Notes under the pieces: model-generated | Seen by the model: only the letters and a program-made list of their open reading frames with translations | What the model was told of the DNA's origin: nothing | Databases searched by the model: none | Part shown: in pieces, positions 15,868-26,234 of the stretch | Numbering within the stretch: position 1 is the first letter of the stretch | How the letters are laid out: each line of letters begins with the position of its first letter | Assembly (NCBI RefSeq): GCF_003058465.1 | Contig: NZ_CP028901.1 | Location: 2,232,001 to 2,296,000 of the forward strand | Reading direction: 5' to 3' | Length of the DNA stretch: 64,000 nucleotides | From: Orrella marina | Lineage (GTDB): Bacteria; Pseudomonadota; Gammaproteobacteria; Burkholderiales; Burkholderiaceae_B | Made by a program: the position numbers and the translations under genes

Positions 15868-18708
15868 TCAACCCGTGTTGCGCACACCAGCTGCAATCCC
15901 GTTGATGGCGATATGGATACCCCGCTTGCCTCGTTCACCCACTTCCTCATGATCGTCTGCCGCCTTGCGGAAACGTCGGATCAACTCAACCTGAAGATGG
16001 TGCAATGGATCAATATACGGGAAGCGGTGTTGTATTGAACGAGCTAGCGCAGGGTTGGTCGCCAGAAAATCCGGCGTTCCGGTGATCAGAGTCAGTGCTT
16101 CGTGCGTTTGGTGCCACTGCCGCTCTATCTCTTTGAAAACGGTCTCACGGATCTTGCGATTCTCCACCAGACTTGCATAGCGCGAGGCCAACGCCAGATC
16201 GCTCTTGGCCATCACCATATCCATGTTCGAGATCAAGGCCTTGAAAAACGGCCATTCTTCATACATTCGCTTCAGAAGGTTGACTGCCTGCTCACGAGAC
16301 ACCCCCTTCGGCGGATGATTCAGAAACTTGTCGACCGCCACACCAAACCCTAACCAACCCGGCAAAGTCAGACGACACTGCCCCCAGCTAAATCCCCACG
16401 GAATGGCACGCAAATCCTCAATCCGCTGAGCTGCTGCACCACCCGCCTTCGGTCGGGCCGCAGGACGTGATCCGATATTAAGTTGAGCGATCTCGCGAAT
16501 AGGCGTTGACTCAAAAAAGTACTGAGCAAACCCCGGGGTTTCGTAAACCAGTGAGCGGTAGGCCACAAAACTGTCGTCCGAAAGCCGCTGTGCCACCTCC
16601 AGAAACTGAGGATTCACCATGTCAGGCGCCTGCAACAAAGTGGCTTCGAGGGTCGCGGCGACCAGTGTCTCGAGATTACGTCGTCCGATATCCGGGTTCG
16701 CGTACTTTGAGCCAATCACTTCGCCCTGCTCAGTCAAACGGATTCTGCCCTGTACAGTACCTGGAGGCTGAGCCAGGATGGCGTCGTAGCTCGGCCCACC
16801 CCCTCGACCAACAGTGCCACCTCGACCATGGAACAATCGCATGGAAACGGCCTTGTCCTTGGGCAATGAGTTGAACACCTCCACCAGCGCAATCTCGGCA
16901 CGGTACAACTCCCATGTACTGGTAAAAATGCCGCCATCCTTGTTGCTATCCGAGTAGCCAAGCATGACTTCCTGGACGACGTGGCTGCGTCTGAGCAGTG
17001 CCAGCATGCCAGGCACTGCAAAAAACTCGCGCATGATCTGAGGCGCCAACTGCAGGTCTTCAATCGTTTCGAACAAGGGGACAACCATCAGTGCAGCCCG
17101 GGTGGGCTCGTCCTCATGGCCAGCAAGCGTTCCACCAAGTGGACCTCTCATAAGTCCTGTTTCTTTCTGCAGCAAATAGACTTCCAGCAGATCGCTGGCT
17201 GTTTCGGTGTGACTGACAATGTACTGAACAACAGCCTGCTCACCGTATACTTGTCTGACCTGAGCCGTGGCCCTGAACACACCCAGCTCTTTGTTCGTGA
17301 GGTCACTGTAACGGGCACCGGGGACGGTCAGCGCGCGTGGATCCTTCAGCAGCCGAGTCAGCAATCGAACCTTCTCCGATTCGCTCAACTCCGAGTAATC
17401 ATTCTGAACTCCTGCGATTGCCAACAGCTCTGAGACGACCGCCTCATGCTGGTCGGAGCTCTGTCGTAAATCGACACTGGCCAGGTGAAACCCAAACACC
17501 TCAACCGCCCGGATCACTCGATCCAGGCGCTCCTTAACCAGCTCCTGCGCATGATTCTGGATCAGTGACTCGCGCATGGTCTTGAGATCTCGCAACAATT
17601 CACCCGGATGCTGGTACGGATCCTGGGGAGCGACGGCATGTCGCGCAGCATCAGCATGGGCCAGCACTTTGAGCGTGGCAGCCAGACGCGCATACATACC
17701 TGTCAACGCTCGTCTGTATGGTTCGTCCGCTCGATGTGCATCCGTATCGGGGGATCGGTCTGCAAGAGCCTGCATATCGGGCCCCACAGGAACCAGCAGG
17801 GCTGACATGGACAGCTCGGCACCGAGCAAATGCAGGGACGTGAGGTGATGGCGAAGTACCATCTCCGACTGACGCCTCAGCGCCTCACGCAAAGTGTCTG
17901 CATTGACGTTCGGGTTGCCGTCACGGTCCCCGCCAATCCACTGTCCCATCTTGAGAAAAGGATGAACAGGTTGCTTGCCAAGCCACTCTTCGAGATCCGC
18001 ATAGAGTCTCGGGATTTCCGTCAAGAATGTGGACTGGTAGTAGCTCAGCGCATTCTCAATCTCGTCTATGACAGTCAACTTCGTGAAGCGTAGCAAACGG
18101 GTTTGCCATAATTGCACAACCCGGGCTTTGAGGCGCATCTCATTGTTGTGCAGATCACGCTCCTGCAACACATCTGCCCCTCGATCACGTATGCGATCAC
18201 GCTCTTCTAGCAAAAGTGCAATCGCTCGCTCCGCATCCAGAATGCTCTTGCGCTGCACCTCGGTCGGGTGCGCAGTCAGAACCGGCACAACCTGACTGGT
18301 AGCCAGCATTTTGGCGACTTTCCGAGGAGTGACTCCATTTTCCTGCAAACGTTTGAATGCCGTGGCAAGCGAACCAGAGCGTGCCCGGCCGGCACGTTCG
18401 TGCACGATACGGCGACGAACATGATGGCGATCCTCTGCCAGATTGGCCAAGTGACTGAAGTACGTGAAGGCGCGAATCACACTGACCGCCTGATCGTCAC
18501 TGAGCCCTCTCAACATGCGTTTCAGCTTTTGATCAATGCGTGGATCTTCGTGACGCCGAAACGCCACTGACAACTGACGAACACGCTCGACAAGCTCAAA
18601 CGCTGTCTTGCCTGTCTGCTCTCGAATCACATCGCCGAGCAGTCGCCCAAGCAACCGGATATCTTCCATGAGAGGAAGGTCTTCTGGCCGGATCTTCTCT
18701 TGCGTCAT
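15868..18708 (-). CDS. ppc: Phosphoenolpyruvate carboxylase
   Basis: This enzyme carboxylates phosphoenolpyruvate with bicarbonate to oxaloacetate, refilling the TCA cycle. The 946-aa protein is of normal bacterial length. Active-site blocks are intact: [13 protein letters not shown] with the essential histidine, [34 protein letters not shown] with its histidine and arginine, and the C-terminal NTG end. The ATG at 18708 has GGAGA about eight bases upstream. It stands alone on the minus strand. Confidence 0.97.
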   Translation of the reverse strand: MTQEKIRPEDLPLMEDIRLLGRLLGDVIREQTGKTAFELVERVRQLSVAFRRHEDPRIDQKLKRMLRGLSDDQAVSVIRAFTYFSHLANLAEDRHHVRRRIVHERAGRARSGSLATAFKRLQENGVTPRKVAKMLATSQVVPVLTAHPTEVQRKSILDAERAIALLLEERDRIRDRGADVLQERDLHNNEMRLKARVVQLWQTRLLRFTKLTVIDEIENALSYYQSTFLTEIPRLYADLEEWLGKQPVHPFLKMGQWIGGDRDGNPNVNADTLREALRRQSEMVLRHHLTSLHLLGAELSMSALLVPVGPDMQALADRSPDTDAHRADEPYRRALTGMYARLAATLKVLAHADAARHAVAPQDPYQHPGELLRDLKTMRESLIQNHAQELVKERLDRVIRAVEVFGFHLASVDLRQSSDQHEAVVSELLAIAGVQNDYSELSESEKVRLLTRLLKDPRALTVPGARYSDLTNKELGVFRATAQVRQVYGEQAVVQYIVSHTETASDLLEVYLLQKETGLMRGPLGGTLAGHEDEPTRAALMVVPLFETIEDLQLAPQIMREFFAVPGMLALLRRSHVVQEVMLGYSDSNKDGGIFTSTWELYRAEIALVEVFNSLPKDKAVSMRLFHGRGGTVGRGGGPSYDAILAQPPGTVQGRIRLTEQGEVIGSKYANPDIGRRNLETLVAATLEATLLQAPDMVNPQFLEVAQRLSDDSFVAYRSLVYETPGFAQYFFESTPIREIAQLNIGSRPAARPKAGGAAAQRIEDLRAIPWGFSWGQCRLTLPGWLGFGVAVDKFLNHPPKGVSREQAVNLLKRMYEEWPFFKALISNMDMVMAKSDLALASRYASLVENRKIRETVFKEIERQWHQTHEALTLITGTPDFLATNPALARSIQHRFPYIDPLHHLQVELIRRFRKAADDHEEVGERGKRGIHIAINGIAAGVRNTG

Positions 18709-19183
18709 GCATCAATCTCCTGCTGTTATGTATGAAACTGCCAACCGCATCTCCATCATAAATGCACCTGGTTAACCGTGCACCATGAAACTTTCGAAGC
18801 TCCTTGACACAGGCAACTGAAAACCTTGTGATCAGATGGCAGTCAGACAATCACACCCATACGTTCAATAAGGCGGATGGTTTGATAGTACCGCTGCGCA
18901 CCCACAGCGAGTCTGTGATTGCCAAACCAGAGCTTTTGGAGATACCCAGCTGCAGACACACTCGGTTGCCGTAGACCTGGCCCGCAACATCAAAGCAAGA
19001 ATCTCAGCCGATTCGAACACCAGACCACGATTCCATTGCCTTGAAATGAGGAGTATTCTGATTGCATTAGCAACAAGAAAAATACTCCTCACTCCAAGTG
19101 CCGCACAAAGGGAGAGTCCTTTAAAAGGACATCTATTCGTCACACCGGTTGCGGTAACGGCCACATCACCCGAGCACCCGAGC
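18709..19183. other. Divergent intergenic region between ppc and nnrE with decayed fragments
   Basis: These 475 bp hold the promoters of both flanking genes and an 11-bp perfect inverted repeat (19047-19091). Minus-strand frames contain short protein-like tails, such as QRYYQTIRLIERMGVIV ending near 18849, but no full gene; this may be the remnant of a lost gene. Related genomes often have another gene beside ppc. Confidence 0.45.
19047..19091. promoter_or_regulatory. Perfect 11-bp inverted repeat, possible operator or leader stem
   Basis: TGAGGAGTATT at 19047-19057 is exactly complementary to AATACTCCTCA at 19081-19091, with 23 bp between. It lies about 95-140 bp upstream of the chosen nnrE start. 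The spacing suits either a stem-loop in the mRNA leader or a pair of half sites for a dimeric regulator. I do not recognise the motif. Confidence 0.5.
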
Positions 19184-19828
19184 ATGGATCCTGCACGACG
19201 TCCCCACCCGCTTTCTCTGTCCGAGATACGTGCACTAGAGAAACAAGGTCTTGATCAAGGATTACCGCTGATGAGCCGGGCGGGACAGTGTGCAGCCGGG
19301 CTTGCGCTCCGGTACTGCCAGCCATGTCATGACGTATGGCTGCTCGTCGGTCCTGGCAACAACGGCGGCGACGCACTCACCGCTGGCGCACACCTGCTCA
19401 ATGCAGGCTTGACTGTTACAGCCATCATGCCAGCCGAACCTGCGGCTCAAGCAAATGATGCACGGAATGCACTGAAGCAATGGAGTCGCATAGGTCAGTC
19501 AACACAGACAACCTTACCGCGAATGGATGGTGACAACGCCCCCAAAAGGCCCGACTTGGTGATTGACGGCTTATTCGGAATCGGCCTGAACAAACAGTTA
19601 GGCCAACCATGGCAGACGATGATCGATGACATCAACGAATCCGGCATCCCTGTACTGTCTCTTGATATTCCTTCAGGGATGATGGCTGACACGGGCCAAT
19701 GCCTCGGACGTCCAGTGCGCGCCCGATGGACGGTCGCGTTCATCGCGCCTAGTTACGCGCTGTATGATTCGGCGTCACGTGAATTTACAGGTGAATGGGA
19801 TGTATGTACATTGGGTCTTCAAGCGTAG
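19184..19828 (+). CDS. nnrE: NAD(P)H-hydrate epimerase (YjeF N-terminal domain)
   Basis: The protein repairs damaged NADH and NADPH by interconverting the hydrate epimers. The 214-aa sequence has the YjeF_N Rossmann-like fold: LVGPGNNGGDALTAGAHL binds the nucleotide, followed by VIDGLFGIGLNK and LSLDIPSGM. The C-terminal ADP-dependent dehydratase domain common in bacterial bifunctional Nnr is absent; the gene ends soon after the epimerase fold. The frame is open up to an ATG at 19046, but that start lies inside the inverted repeat, so I prefer ATG 19184. No strong ribosome site is visible for either. Confidence 0.8.
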   Translation: MDPARRPHPLSLSEIRALEKQGLDQGLPLMSRAGQCAAGLALRYCQPCHDVWLLVGPGNNGGDALTAGAHLLNAGLTVTAIMPAEPAAQANDARNALKQWSRIGQSTQTTLPRMDGDNAPKRPDLVIDGLFGIGLNKQLGQPWQTMIDDINESGIPVLSLDIPSGMMADTGQCLGRPVRARWTVAFIAPSYALYDSASREFTGEWDVCTLGLQA

Positions 19829-19892
19829 CCGCCCCTGCCATGGTGAGTCGTCCGGTCACGAATATCAAGTTGCAGCAGTTCGCTCGGGCGCC

Positions 19893-20465
19893 ATGTCTGT
19901 CTGGCAATCTTTCAGACGCACTGGAGCGGGTTGGACGAGCAAATGGATCACCCGAGCAGTGACCGCACTTGCTGTAGTGGCTATTTCCGGATGTACGGTC
20001 ACTGTCCCACAGAATATCGATGTGGTTAGTCCGTTTGACATCAATCGCTATCTCGGACAGTGGTACGAAATCGCTCGCCTGGATCATTCTTTCGAGCGCG
20101 ACATGATCAAAGTCAGCGCGATCTATTCACTGAGCGGTGAGGAGGGCAGCATACGGGTCGTGAACCGGGGTTTTGACACTCGGACTCAGGAATGGGACGA
20201 AGCGGTCGGACGCGCCAAGTTCCTCGAAGGGACGAACACAGGCGCACTAAAAGTCAGCTTCTTCGGACCGTTCTACGGCGGATACTTCATCACTGCACTG
20301 GATCAGGAGAACTATCAATGGGCCATGGTTGTTGGGCCTGACCTGAAGTACTTCTGGATTCTCTCACGAGACAAATCGATTGACCCTCTGGTCAAGACAG
20401 AGCTGCTGACCCAGGCACGCAAGATGGGCATTCCTGTTGACCAGATTATATGGGTGGAGCAGTAG
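19893..20465 (+). CDS. blc: Outer-membrane lipocalin (Blc-like lipoprotein)
   Basis: The 190-aa protein has a lipoprotein signal peptide with lipobox AISGC (cleavage before the cysteine at about residue 31). The lipocalin signature FDINRYLGQWYEIARLDHSF is followed by the conserved NRGFD and FFGPFYGGYF strands. Bacterial lipocalins bind lysophospholipids or fatty acids at the outer membrane under stress. The frame is open to 19764, but ATG 19893 gives a proper signal peptide. hutD starts 4 bp after its stop, so they may share a transcript. Confidence 0.88.
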   Translation: MSVWQSFRRTGAGWTSKWITRAVTALAVVAISGCTVTVPQNIDVVSPFDINRYLGQWYEIARLDHSFERDMIKVSAIYSLSGEEGSIRVVNRGFDTRTQEWDEAVGRAKFLEGTNTGALKVSFFGPFYGGYFITALDQENYQWAMVVGPDLKYFWILSRDKSIDPLVKTELLTQARKMGIPVDQIIWVEQ

Positions 20466-20469
20466 AAGA

Positions 20470-21072
20470 ATGAATTACTGGATTAAAACCACGCTCGAAG
20501 ATTGCCCCGCACTGCCCTGGGCAAACGGATTCGGACTCACGCAAGAAGTGATGACCTGGCCACAACGTGATGACTGGGTGATACGTGTTTCGATCGCGCA
20601 CATTGCCCAGAATGCACCGTATTCAGTCTTACCTGGTACAGAACGCTGGCACACCATCCTGAAAGGCAAGCTAGCACTCACGATAGACCAGAGCTCGGTG
20701 ACACTGGACGCCAAGTCCGAGCCTTTCTCTTTCGATGGCGGTGTCAGTTGCACATGCAAACTGATCGAAGGCCCTGCGCTTGCCTTGAACACGATGACAA
20801 GAGGTGCGGCATATCGAACTCGTGTCTACCGGATTTCCAGCCAGGATTTCAAACCATTGAGCGAGCTTCTCTGTCTGTCGACAGATGAACTGAACCGTTG
20901 CACACTCATCGGGATGTTCTCGGTCAGCTCGAGCAAGATCATGTACAACAATAATATCGACCAGATCGCCGCCGACCAGTGGATCTGGTCTGACCGTGCT
21001 ATCGCCACACGCATTGAGCAAACCAGTCTTACATCAGAGTCAGCCATTCTGGTGTTACTGCAAAGGATTTAA
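20470..21072 (+). CDS. hutD: HutD-family protein of histidine utilisation
   Basis: The 200-aa protein is a cupin-like HutD: LPWANGFGLTQEV near the N-terminus, RVSIAHIAQNAPYSVLPGTE in the first barrel and LIEGPALALNTMTR in the middle are family hallmarks. HutD is thought to set an upper limit on hut pathway activity, possibly by binding formylglutamate. ATG 20470 was chosen because the HutD consensus begins there. hutF starts 1 bp after its stop codon, so the two are cotranscribed. Confidence 0.85.
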   Translation: MNYWIKTTLEDCPALPWANGFGLTQEVMTWPQRDDWVIRVSIAHIAQNAPYSVLPGTERWHTILKGKLALTIDQSSVTLDAKSEPFSFDGGVSCTCKLIEGPALALNTMTRGAAYRTRVYRISSQDFKPLSELLCLSTDELNRCTLIGMFSVSSSKIMYNNNIDQIAADQWIWSDRAIATRIEQTSLTSESAILVLLQRI

Positions 21073-21073
21073 G

Positions 21074-22363
21074 ATGAAGCTTTTTGCCAGACAGGCTTGG
21101 GTGAATGGCACCTGGGCTCAGGATGTACTACTCGAAGCAAATTCAAATGGACTTTGGGATTCGGTCAAGGCGAATGTCACTGCACCAGTTGATGCTCAAA
21201 GAAAATCAGTACTCATCCCCGGAATAACTGATGCGCACAGCCACGCATTTCAACGGGCAATGGCCTGCCTGACTGAACGCGGGAGTAAGAATGGCGACAA
21301 TTTCTGGCGCTGGCGTCAGACTATGTACCAGATCGCCCTGACAATATCTCCGGATGACCTGCGTGAGATTGCCATTCAGCTGTACCGTGAACTGTTGCGA
21401 GGTGGGTACTCACACGTATGTGAGTTTCACTATGTTCATCGTGATCCTGATGGTGTGGCCTATGCAGATCCTGCGCAGATGTGCTGGGCGTTAGTGGATG
21501 CAGCGCGTGAGACAGGTATCGGGCTGACGTTGCTTCCCACGCTCTATATGCACAGAGGATTTGGTCAGCCAGGACTGCAAAGCGACCAGCGACGCTTTGC
21601 CGGGACACCCGAGTTCATTCTCGATCTTCATGACCGGATTTCGCGCTACGCGAAAGAACATGATCTTGAGCACCAGATTCGTGCCGGTGCAGCGATCCAT
21701 TCGCTACGCGCGGTTGACCCTGCGTCAGTCCGGGAACTGGCCGAAGGTCTGGGCCGTTCACCACTACACATTCATGTGGCCGAACAGACCAGGGAGGTAG
21801 ACGACTGTGTGGCACATCTCGGCGCCCGACCCATTGAATGGCTGCTGGACAACGTCGATCTCAACGAGAACTGGCACCTTGTTCACGCAACCCACACAAC
21901 ACAAGCCGAACTTCAAGGGCTTGCTCGCTGTAGTGCGAGTGTCGTGATCTGCCCGACTACCGAGGCCAATCTAGGTGATGGTGTGTTTGACCTGCCAACT
22001 GCACTCGCATCGAATCTAACCTGGAGCATAGGCACTGACAGCCACGTCAATCGGGATGTTAGCGAGGAATTAAGGCTACTCGAATACAGTCAGCGCCTGA
22101 CACGCAGGCAACGCAACATCGCGTCAAACGTCGTTGCGTCAAGTAGCAACCCTGAGCCTTCAACTGCACAGGTATTGTTTGAGAAAGCTTTGCAAGGCGG
22201 CGCCGCAGCGAGTGGGCTGCCGCTCAAAGGGTTCGCAAAAGGACAGCGTGCGGACTGGTTTGAACTGGATCTGAGTCATGATAGTTTCTGGCGGGTTCCG
22301 CCAGAACGCCTGCTAGATGCATGGGTGTTCTCGACACCGGCAGGAAGTCTAGTCAGAGGTTGA
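21074..22363 (+). CDS. hutF: Formimidoylglutamate deiminase
   Basis: This amidohydrolase converts N-formimino-L-glutamate to N-formyl-L-glutamate and ammonia in the five-step histidine degradation route. The 429-aa protein has the metal-binding motif DAHSHAF (residues near 55), HIHVAEQTREVDD, HATHT and the late aspartate in GTDSHVNRD. A coding start at ATG 21074 follows hutD directly. The remaining hut genes (hutH, hutU, hutI, hutG) are not in the window. Its last 11 bp overlap the end of the convergent cysQ gene. Confidence 0.93.
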   Translation: MKLFARQAWVNGTWAQDVLLEANSNGLWDSVKANVTAPVDAQRKSVLIPGITDAHSHAFQRAMACLTERGSKNGDNFWRWRQTMYQIALTISPDDLREIAIQLYRELLRGGYSHVCEFHYVHRDPDGVAYADPAQMCWALVDAARETGIGLTLLPTLYMHRGFGQPGLQSDQRRFAGTPEFILDLHDRISRYAKEHDLEHQIRAGAAIHSLRAVDPASVRELAEGLGRSPLHIHVAEQTREVDDCVAHLGARPIEWLLDNVDLNENWHLVHATHTTQAELQGLARCSASVVICPTTEANLGDGVFDLPTALASNLTWSIGTDSHVNRDVSEELRLLEYSQRLTRRQRNIASNVVASSSNPEPSTAQVLFEKALQGGAAASGLPLKGFAKGQRADWFELDLSHDSFWRVPPERLLDAWVFSTPAGSLVRG

Positions 22364-23198
22364 TTCTCAATGCATCCCACCCTGACAGCCAGTGCTGCGG
22401 GTGGGATGCCGCTGCAATGAAATGTGGATTCAGCACCACGGGTTTACCGTACACCAGACGATTTCCTGCAAGGTCGCACACCACGCCTCCAGCACCCTCG
22501 AGTACTGCCTGGGCAGCGGCGGTGTCCCACTCGCACGTATCCCCCAGGCGAGGGTACAGATCGGCATCAGCCTGGGCAATCAAACAGAATTTGAGTGAGC
22601 TGCCAGCCTGCAGCAGCTCCACGCCGTCACCCAGCTTCTCGAGAAATATCCGGGTCGCACTGTTCAGATGACTTTTACTGGCAACTACTCTCAAAACCTG
22701 TCCGGCAGAATGTCTCTTTGCGAGCGAACGTACACGCAAAGAGATTGTTTTACCACCTTTCTGTCGAAAGCTTCCTGTCTGGATGCCTCCCCAATACATC
22801 AAGTCAATCACAGGCGCATAAACAACACCCCAGACCGGCACCCCATGGTCAATCAGGGCGATATTGACCGTAAAGTCATCTCCACCCGATACAAACTCCC
22901 GGGTTCCATCAAGAGGATCGACGAGCCAGAACTGTATTGCACTGCATCGGAGAGCCTCAGACTCAGGCAATTCCTCCGAGACCACCGGGATGTCTGGCGT
23001 CATCGCCCTCAAGCCCTGAACAATCATTCGATTAGCAGCCAAATCCGCAAGCGTGACCGGACTGTTGTCAGACTTGCTGCGTACATCCATCGGGGTTGGG
23101 GCTTTGTTCGCAACGTTATGTTTGGGATGAAAGACAAGCGTCTCCTCTCCGGCTCGCCTGGCAAGCTGAATCACATCGTAAACCCATGACATCCTCAT
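22353..23198 (-). CDS. cysQ: 3'(2'),5'-bisphosphate nucleotidase CysQ
   Basis: This Mg-dependent phosphatase hydrolyses 3'-phosphoadenosine 5'-phosphate, the by-product of sulfate assimilation, to AMP. The 281-aa protein has the inositol-monophosphatase-fold motifs VVSEELPES, DPLDGTREF and CEWDTAAAQAVLEGAGG. ATG 23198 is preceded by AGGAGG at good spacing, so the upstream in-frame ATG at 23246 was rejected. It converges with hutF. Confidence 0.93.
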   Translation of the reverse strand: MRMSWVYDVIQLARRAGEETLVFHPKHNVANKAPTPMDVRSKSDNSPVTLADLAANRMIVQGLRAMTPDIPVVSEELPESEALRCSAIQFWLVDPLDGTREFVSGGDDFTVNIALIDHGVPVWGVVYAPVIDLMYWGGIQTGSFRQKGGKTISLRVRSLAKRHSAGQVLRVVASKSHLNSATRIFLEKLGDGVELLQAGSSLKFCLIAQADADLYPRLGDTCEWDTAAAQAVLEGAGGVVCDLAGNRLVYGKPVVLNPHFIAAASHPQHWLSGWDALRINL

Positions 23199-23340
23199 TT
23201 CTGCCTCCTGATGCGAACCCGCCACCCATTGAACAGATCCTCGCACAGTCTACGACTCATCTTTCTTTAAAAGATACCTGATCTGCAATGAAACAAGATG
23301 AACTGAGCAGGAGATCATGGCGCAGCAGAGACTAAAAAAA

Positions 23341-23370
23341 TGAGCTACCCGACATAAGTCGGGTAGCTCA
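23341..23370 (-). terminator. Terminator of etfBA
   Basis: A perfect 13-bp stem, TGAGCTACCCGAC (23341-23353) and GTCGGGTAGCTCA (23358-23370), encloses a 4-base loop. On the minus strand it is followed by seven T, so it terminates the etfB-etfA transcript about 50 bp after the stop codon. Confidence 0.9.
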
Positions 23371-23417
23371 TTAGCAAAAAGATACTTCAGTGACCTGAAA
23401 ATCACTGATGCATGTAA

Positions 23418-24347
23418 TTACAGGCTATTTGCAAACTCGGGAACAGCTTCAAACAAATCAGCAACCAAGCCATAGTCAGCTACACCAAAGATAGGTGCTT
23501 CGGCATCCTTGTTGATCGCAACGATCACTTTGGAATCTTTCATACCCGCCAAATGCTGGATCGCACCCGAGATGCCCACTGCGACGTACAACTGAGGGGC
23601 AACGATCTTGCCAGTCTGACCAACCTGCCAGTCATTCGGTGCATAGCCGGCATCAACCGCAGCGCGTGATGCGCCCAAAGCAGCACCAAGCTTGTCTGCC
23701 AGCGGATCGAGAATCTTGAAATTCTCGGCACTACCCATTCCGCGACCACCAGACACCACAACACTGGCACCTGCTAGTTCGGGACGATCGCTCTTGGCAA
23801 CCTCACGACCGACAAACTTCGATTTGCCGCTGTCTGCTACTACTTCGACAGACTCCACCTGAGCGCTTCCGCCTTCAGCTGCAACCGCGTCGAATGATGT
23901 TGAACGCACAGTGATGATTTTGGTCGCATCGGACGACTGCACGGTGGCAATCGCGTTACCAGCATAGATGGGACGCTGGAACGTGTCAGCCGACTCAACT
24001 GCAGTGATATCAGAGATCTGTGCAACGTCGAGTTTGGCAGCAACTCGTGGCGAAACATTCTTTCCGGAAGCCGTTGAGGGAAACAGGATATGGGAGTACG
24101 CAGAGGCAACTGCCAGAACCTGAACTGCCAGGTTCTCTGCCAGACCATCTTTGAGCGAGTCTCCGTCTGCAAGCAAGACCTTCTGCACGCCAGCGATCTT
24201 GGCCGCTGCATCGGCAACAGCCTGCGCTCCGGAACCTGCAACCAGAACGTGGACGTCCGAGTCGATCTTGACTGCGGCAGCCACCAGGTTCAAGGTCACG
24301 CCCTTGAGCTGGGCATTGTCGTGTTCAGCAATAACAAGTACGGACAT
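23418..24347 (-). CDS. etfA: Electron transfer flavoprotein subunit alpha
   Basis: ETF-alpha binds the FAD that carries electrons from acyl-CoA and related dehydrogenases to the quinone pool via ETF-quinone oxidoreductase. The 309-aa protein has the N-terminal alpha/beta domain and the C-terminal FAD domain with [35 protein letters not shown] and the loop [16 protein letters not shown]. It starts 2 bp after etfB. Confidence 0.97.
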   Translation of the reverse strand: MSVLVIAEHDNAQLKGVTLNLVAAAVKIDSDVHVLVAGSGAQAVADAAAKIAGVQKVLLADGDSLKDGLAENLAVQVLAVASAYSHILFPSTASGKNVSPRVAAKLDVAQISDITAVESADTFQRPIYAGNAIATVQSSDATKIITVRSTSFDAVAAEGGSAQVESVEVVADSGKSKFVGREVAKSDRPELAGASVVVSGGRGMGSAENFKILDPLADKLGAALGASRAAVDAGYAPNDWQVGQTGKIVAPQLYVAVGISGAIQHLAGMKDSKVIVAINKDAEAPIFGVADYGLVADLFEAVPEFANSL

Positions 24348-24349
24348 AG

Positions 24350-25099
24350 TTACACCACCTTTGCTTCATTCTTGAGTTTATCGACCAGTGCGGCAACATC
24401 CGGCACCACAACACCAGCCGAACGGCCAGCAGGCTCGACCACCTTGAGGGTCTTCAGACGGGGCTCGACATCAACGCCCAGATCTGCAGGGGAAACCGTC
24501 TCGAGCGGCTTCTTCTTTGCCTTCATGATGTTGGGAAGCGTGACATAACGAGGCTCGTTCAGACGAAGATCGGTCGTCACGATCGCCGGAAGCGTCAGCT
24601 CGATGGTCTCCAGGCCACCGTCAACCTCACGCGTCACGACAGCCTTGCCGTCTGCAACTTCAACCTTGCTGGCAAACGTTGCCTGCGGCCAGTCGAGCAT
24701 GGCTGCGAGCATCTGCCCGGTCTGGTTTGCATCATCATCAATCGCCTGCTTGCCCAGAATAATCAGGGAAGGCTCTTCTTTCGCTGCGAGTTCCTTGAGC
24801 AGCTTGGCGACGGCCAGGGGCTGCAATTCAGCATCAGTCTGAACCAGAATTCCACGATCCGCACCAATCGCCATTGCAGTGCGCAGGGTTTCCTGGCACT
24901 GGGCGACACCGCAGGACACAGCAACGATCTCGCTTACGACACCCTTTTCTTTCAGGCGGGTGGCCTCTTCAACAGCGATCTCGTCAAACGGGTTCATGGA
25001 CATCTTGACGCTAGCGATATCCACGCCTGACTGATCCGACTTAACTCGCACTTTGACGTTGTAGTCCACAACGCGCTTTACCGGCACCAACACCTTCAT
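24350..25099 (-). CDS. etfB: Electron transfer flavoprotein subunit beta
   Basis: The 249-aa subunit pairs with EtfA and holds a structural AMP. It starts with [18 protein letters not shown] and contains the recognition-loop region [19 protein letters not shown] and the conserved [31 protein letters not shown] tract. It is the first gene of the etfBA operon and is of standard length. Confidence 0.97.
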   Translation of the reverse strand: MKVLVPVKRVVDYNVKVRVKSDQSGVDIASVKMSMNPFDEIAVEEATRLKEKGVVSEIVAVSCGVAQCQETLRTAMAIGADRGILVQTDAELQPLAVAKLLKELAAKEEPSLIILGKQAIDDDANQTGQMLAAMLDWPQATFASKVEVADGKAVVTREVDGGLETIELTLPAIVTTDLRLNEPRYVTLPNIMKAKKKPLETVSPADLGVDVEPRLKTLKVVEPAGRSAGVVVPDVAALVDKLKNEAKVV

Positions 25100-25298
25100 C
25101 TATGGTTCTCCAGAGATTTATCAACAGAAACTGAGAGACAGCACAAATCCGTGCCAAGCACGTCCGACAATGTGAATTCCCCGAAAACGGACCAGCATGC
25201 GGGCAAAAAATAACTGCTATACCGTAATTATCACCTGCGATCATTTTGACCGGCCAGATAGCTGGAACGTTGATTTTCTGTCTAATTGTCCGGAGATT

Positions 25299-26225
25299 TT
25301 ACAACTTTGCGAGAGCCTTGACATGAGCAACCACGCTGCGCCCTAAAGCAGAGAGGTTATATCCTCCTTCAAGCATACTCACAATCCGACCTGCGCTATG
25401 AGTCTGAGCCACCTTGAGCAACCGGTTGGTGAGCCATGCATAGTCATCCTCAACCAAGCCTAGCTGGGCCAGATCGTCCTCCCGATGCGCATCAAACCCT
25501 GCTGATATAAAAATCATCTGTGGCATGAATGCATCCAGCCTGGGCAGCCAGTGCTCCTCGACCAGCTTTCTGATTACATCACCTCTGGAATAGGCAGGCA
25601 CTGGAATATTGACCATGTTGTCAGCAACATTCTCCACACCTGAGTTCGGGTATAGCGGATGCTGAAAGAAGCTGCACATCAGAACCCTCGAATCCCCGCC
25701 AAAGATATTCTCCGTCCCGTTGCCGTGATGCACGTCGAAGTCGATGATGGCAACGCGCTCGAGACCATGGCGGTCCAGTGCGTGCGCCGCCGCCACGGCA
25801 ACGTTATTGAAGAAACAGAATCCCATGCTTTTTGCGCGCTCAGCATGATGTCCGGGCGGGCGCACAGCACAAAAGGCCGTCGAGGCCCGTCCACCCAGGA
25901 TCTCTTCAACGGCCAGTACACCACTGGCCGCTGCATGTCTGGCAGCTGTGAGAGAATAAGGATTGAGCATCGTATCGGGATCCACTTCAGCCAGACCTTG
26001 CTGGGGAACCATGCGTTGCAGCCGATCAATATAATCTCGAGCATGCACCCGAATCAGGGTCTCGTCATCAACCGGAGCCGGAACCTCCATCTCCTGGACG
26101 TAATTGATGAGACCACTGGCCAGCATCTGGTCAGAAATGGCGTCAAGACGCTCCGGACATTCGGGGTGTCCCGGGCCCATTTCGTGCATCTTGCACGTTG
26201 AGTGTGTAATGTAGAGTGTCAGCAT
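25299..26225 (-). CDS. Histone deacetylase-like amidohydrolase
   Basis: The 308-aa protein is a class II HDAC-type zinc amidohydrolase (acetoin-utilisation/acetylpolyamine amidohydrolase relatives). The catalytic residues are visible: the tandem histidines in RPPGHHAERA, the zinc ligands in IDFDVHHGNGTENIF and SAGFDAHREDD, and the closing EGGYNL. The natural substrate in bacteria is uncertain; acetylated proteins, polyamines or related amides are possible. It lies upstream of etfB on the same strand, separated by 199 bp. Its start overlaps the upstream region of the divergent mltB. Confidence 0.88.
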   Translation of the reverse strand: MLTLYITHSTCKMHEMGPGHPECPERLDAISDQMLASGLINYVQEMEVPAPVDDETLIRVHARDYIDRLQRMVPQQGLAEVDPDTMLNPYSLTAARHAAASGVLAVEEILGGRASTAFCAVRPPGHHAERAKSMGFCFFNNVAVAAAHALDRHGLERVAIIDFDVHHGNGTENIFGGDSRVLMCSFFQHPLYPNSGVENVADNMVNIPVPAYSRGDVIRKLVEEHWLPRLDAFMPQMIFISAGFDAHREDDLAQLGLVEDDYAWLTNRLLKVAQTHSAGRIVSMLEGGYNLSALGRSVVAHVKALAKL

Positions 26226-26234
26226 GGAATGATT

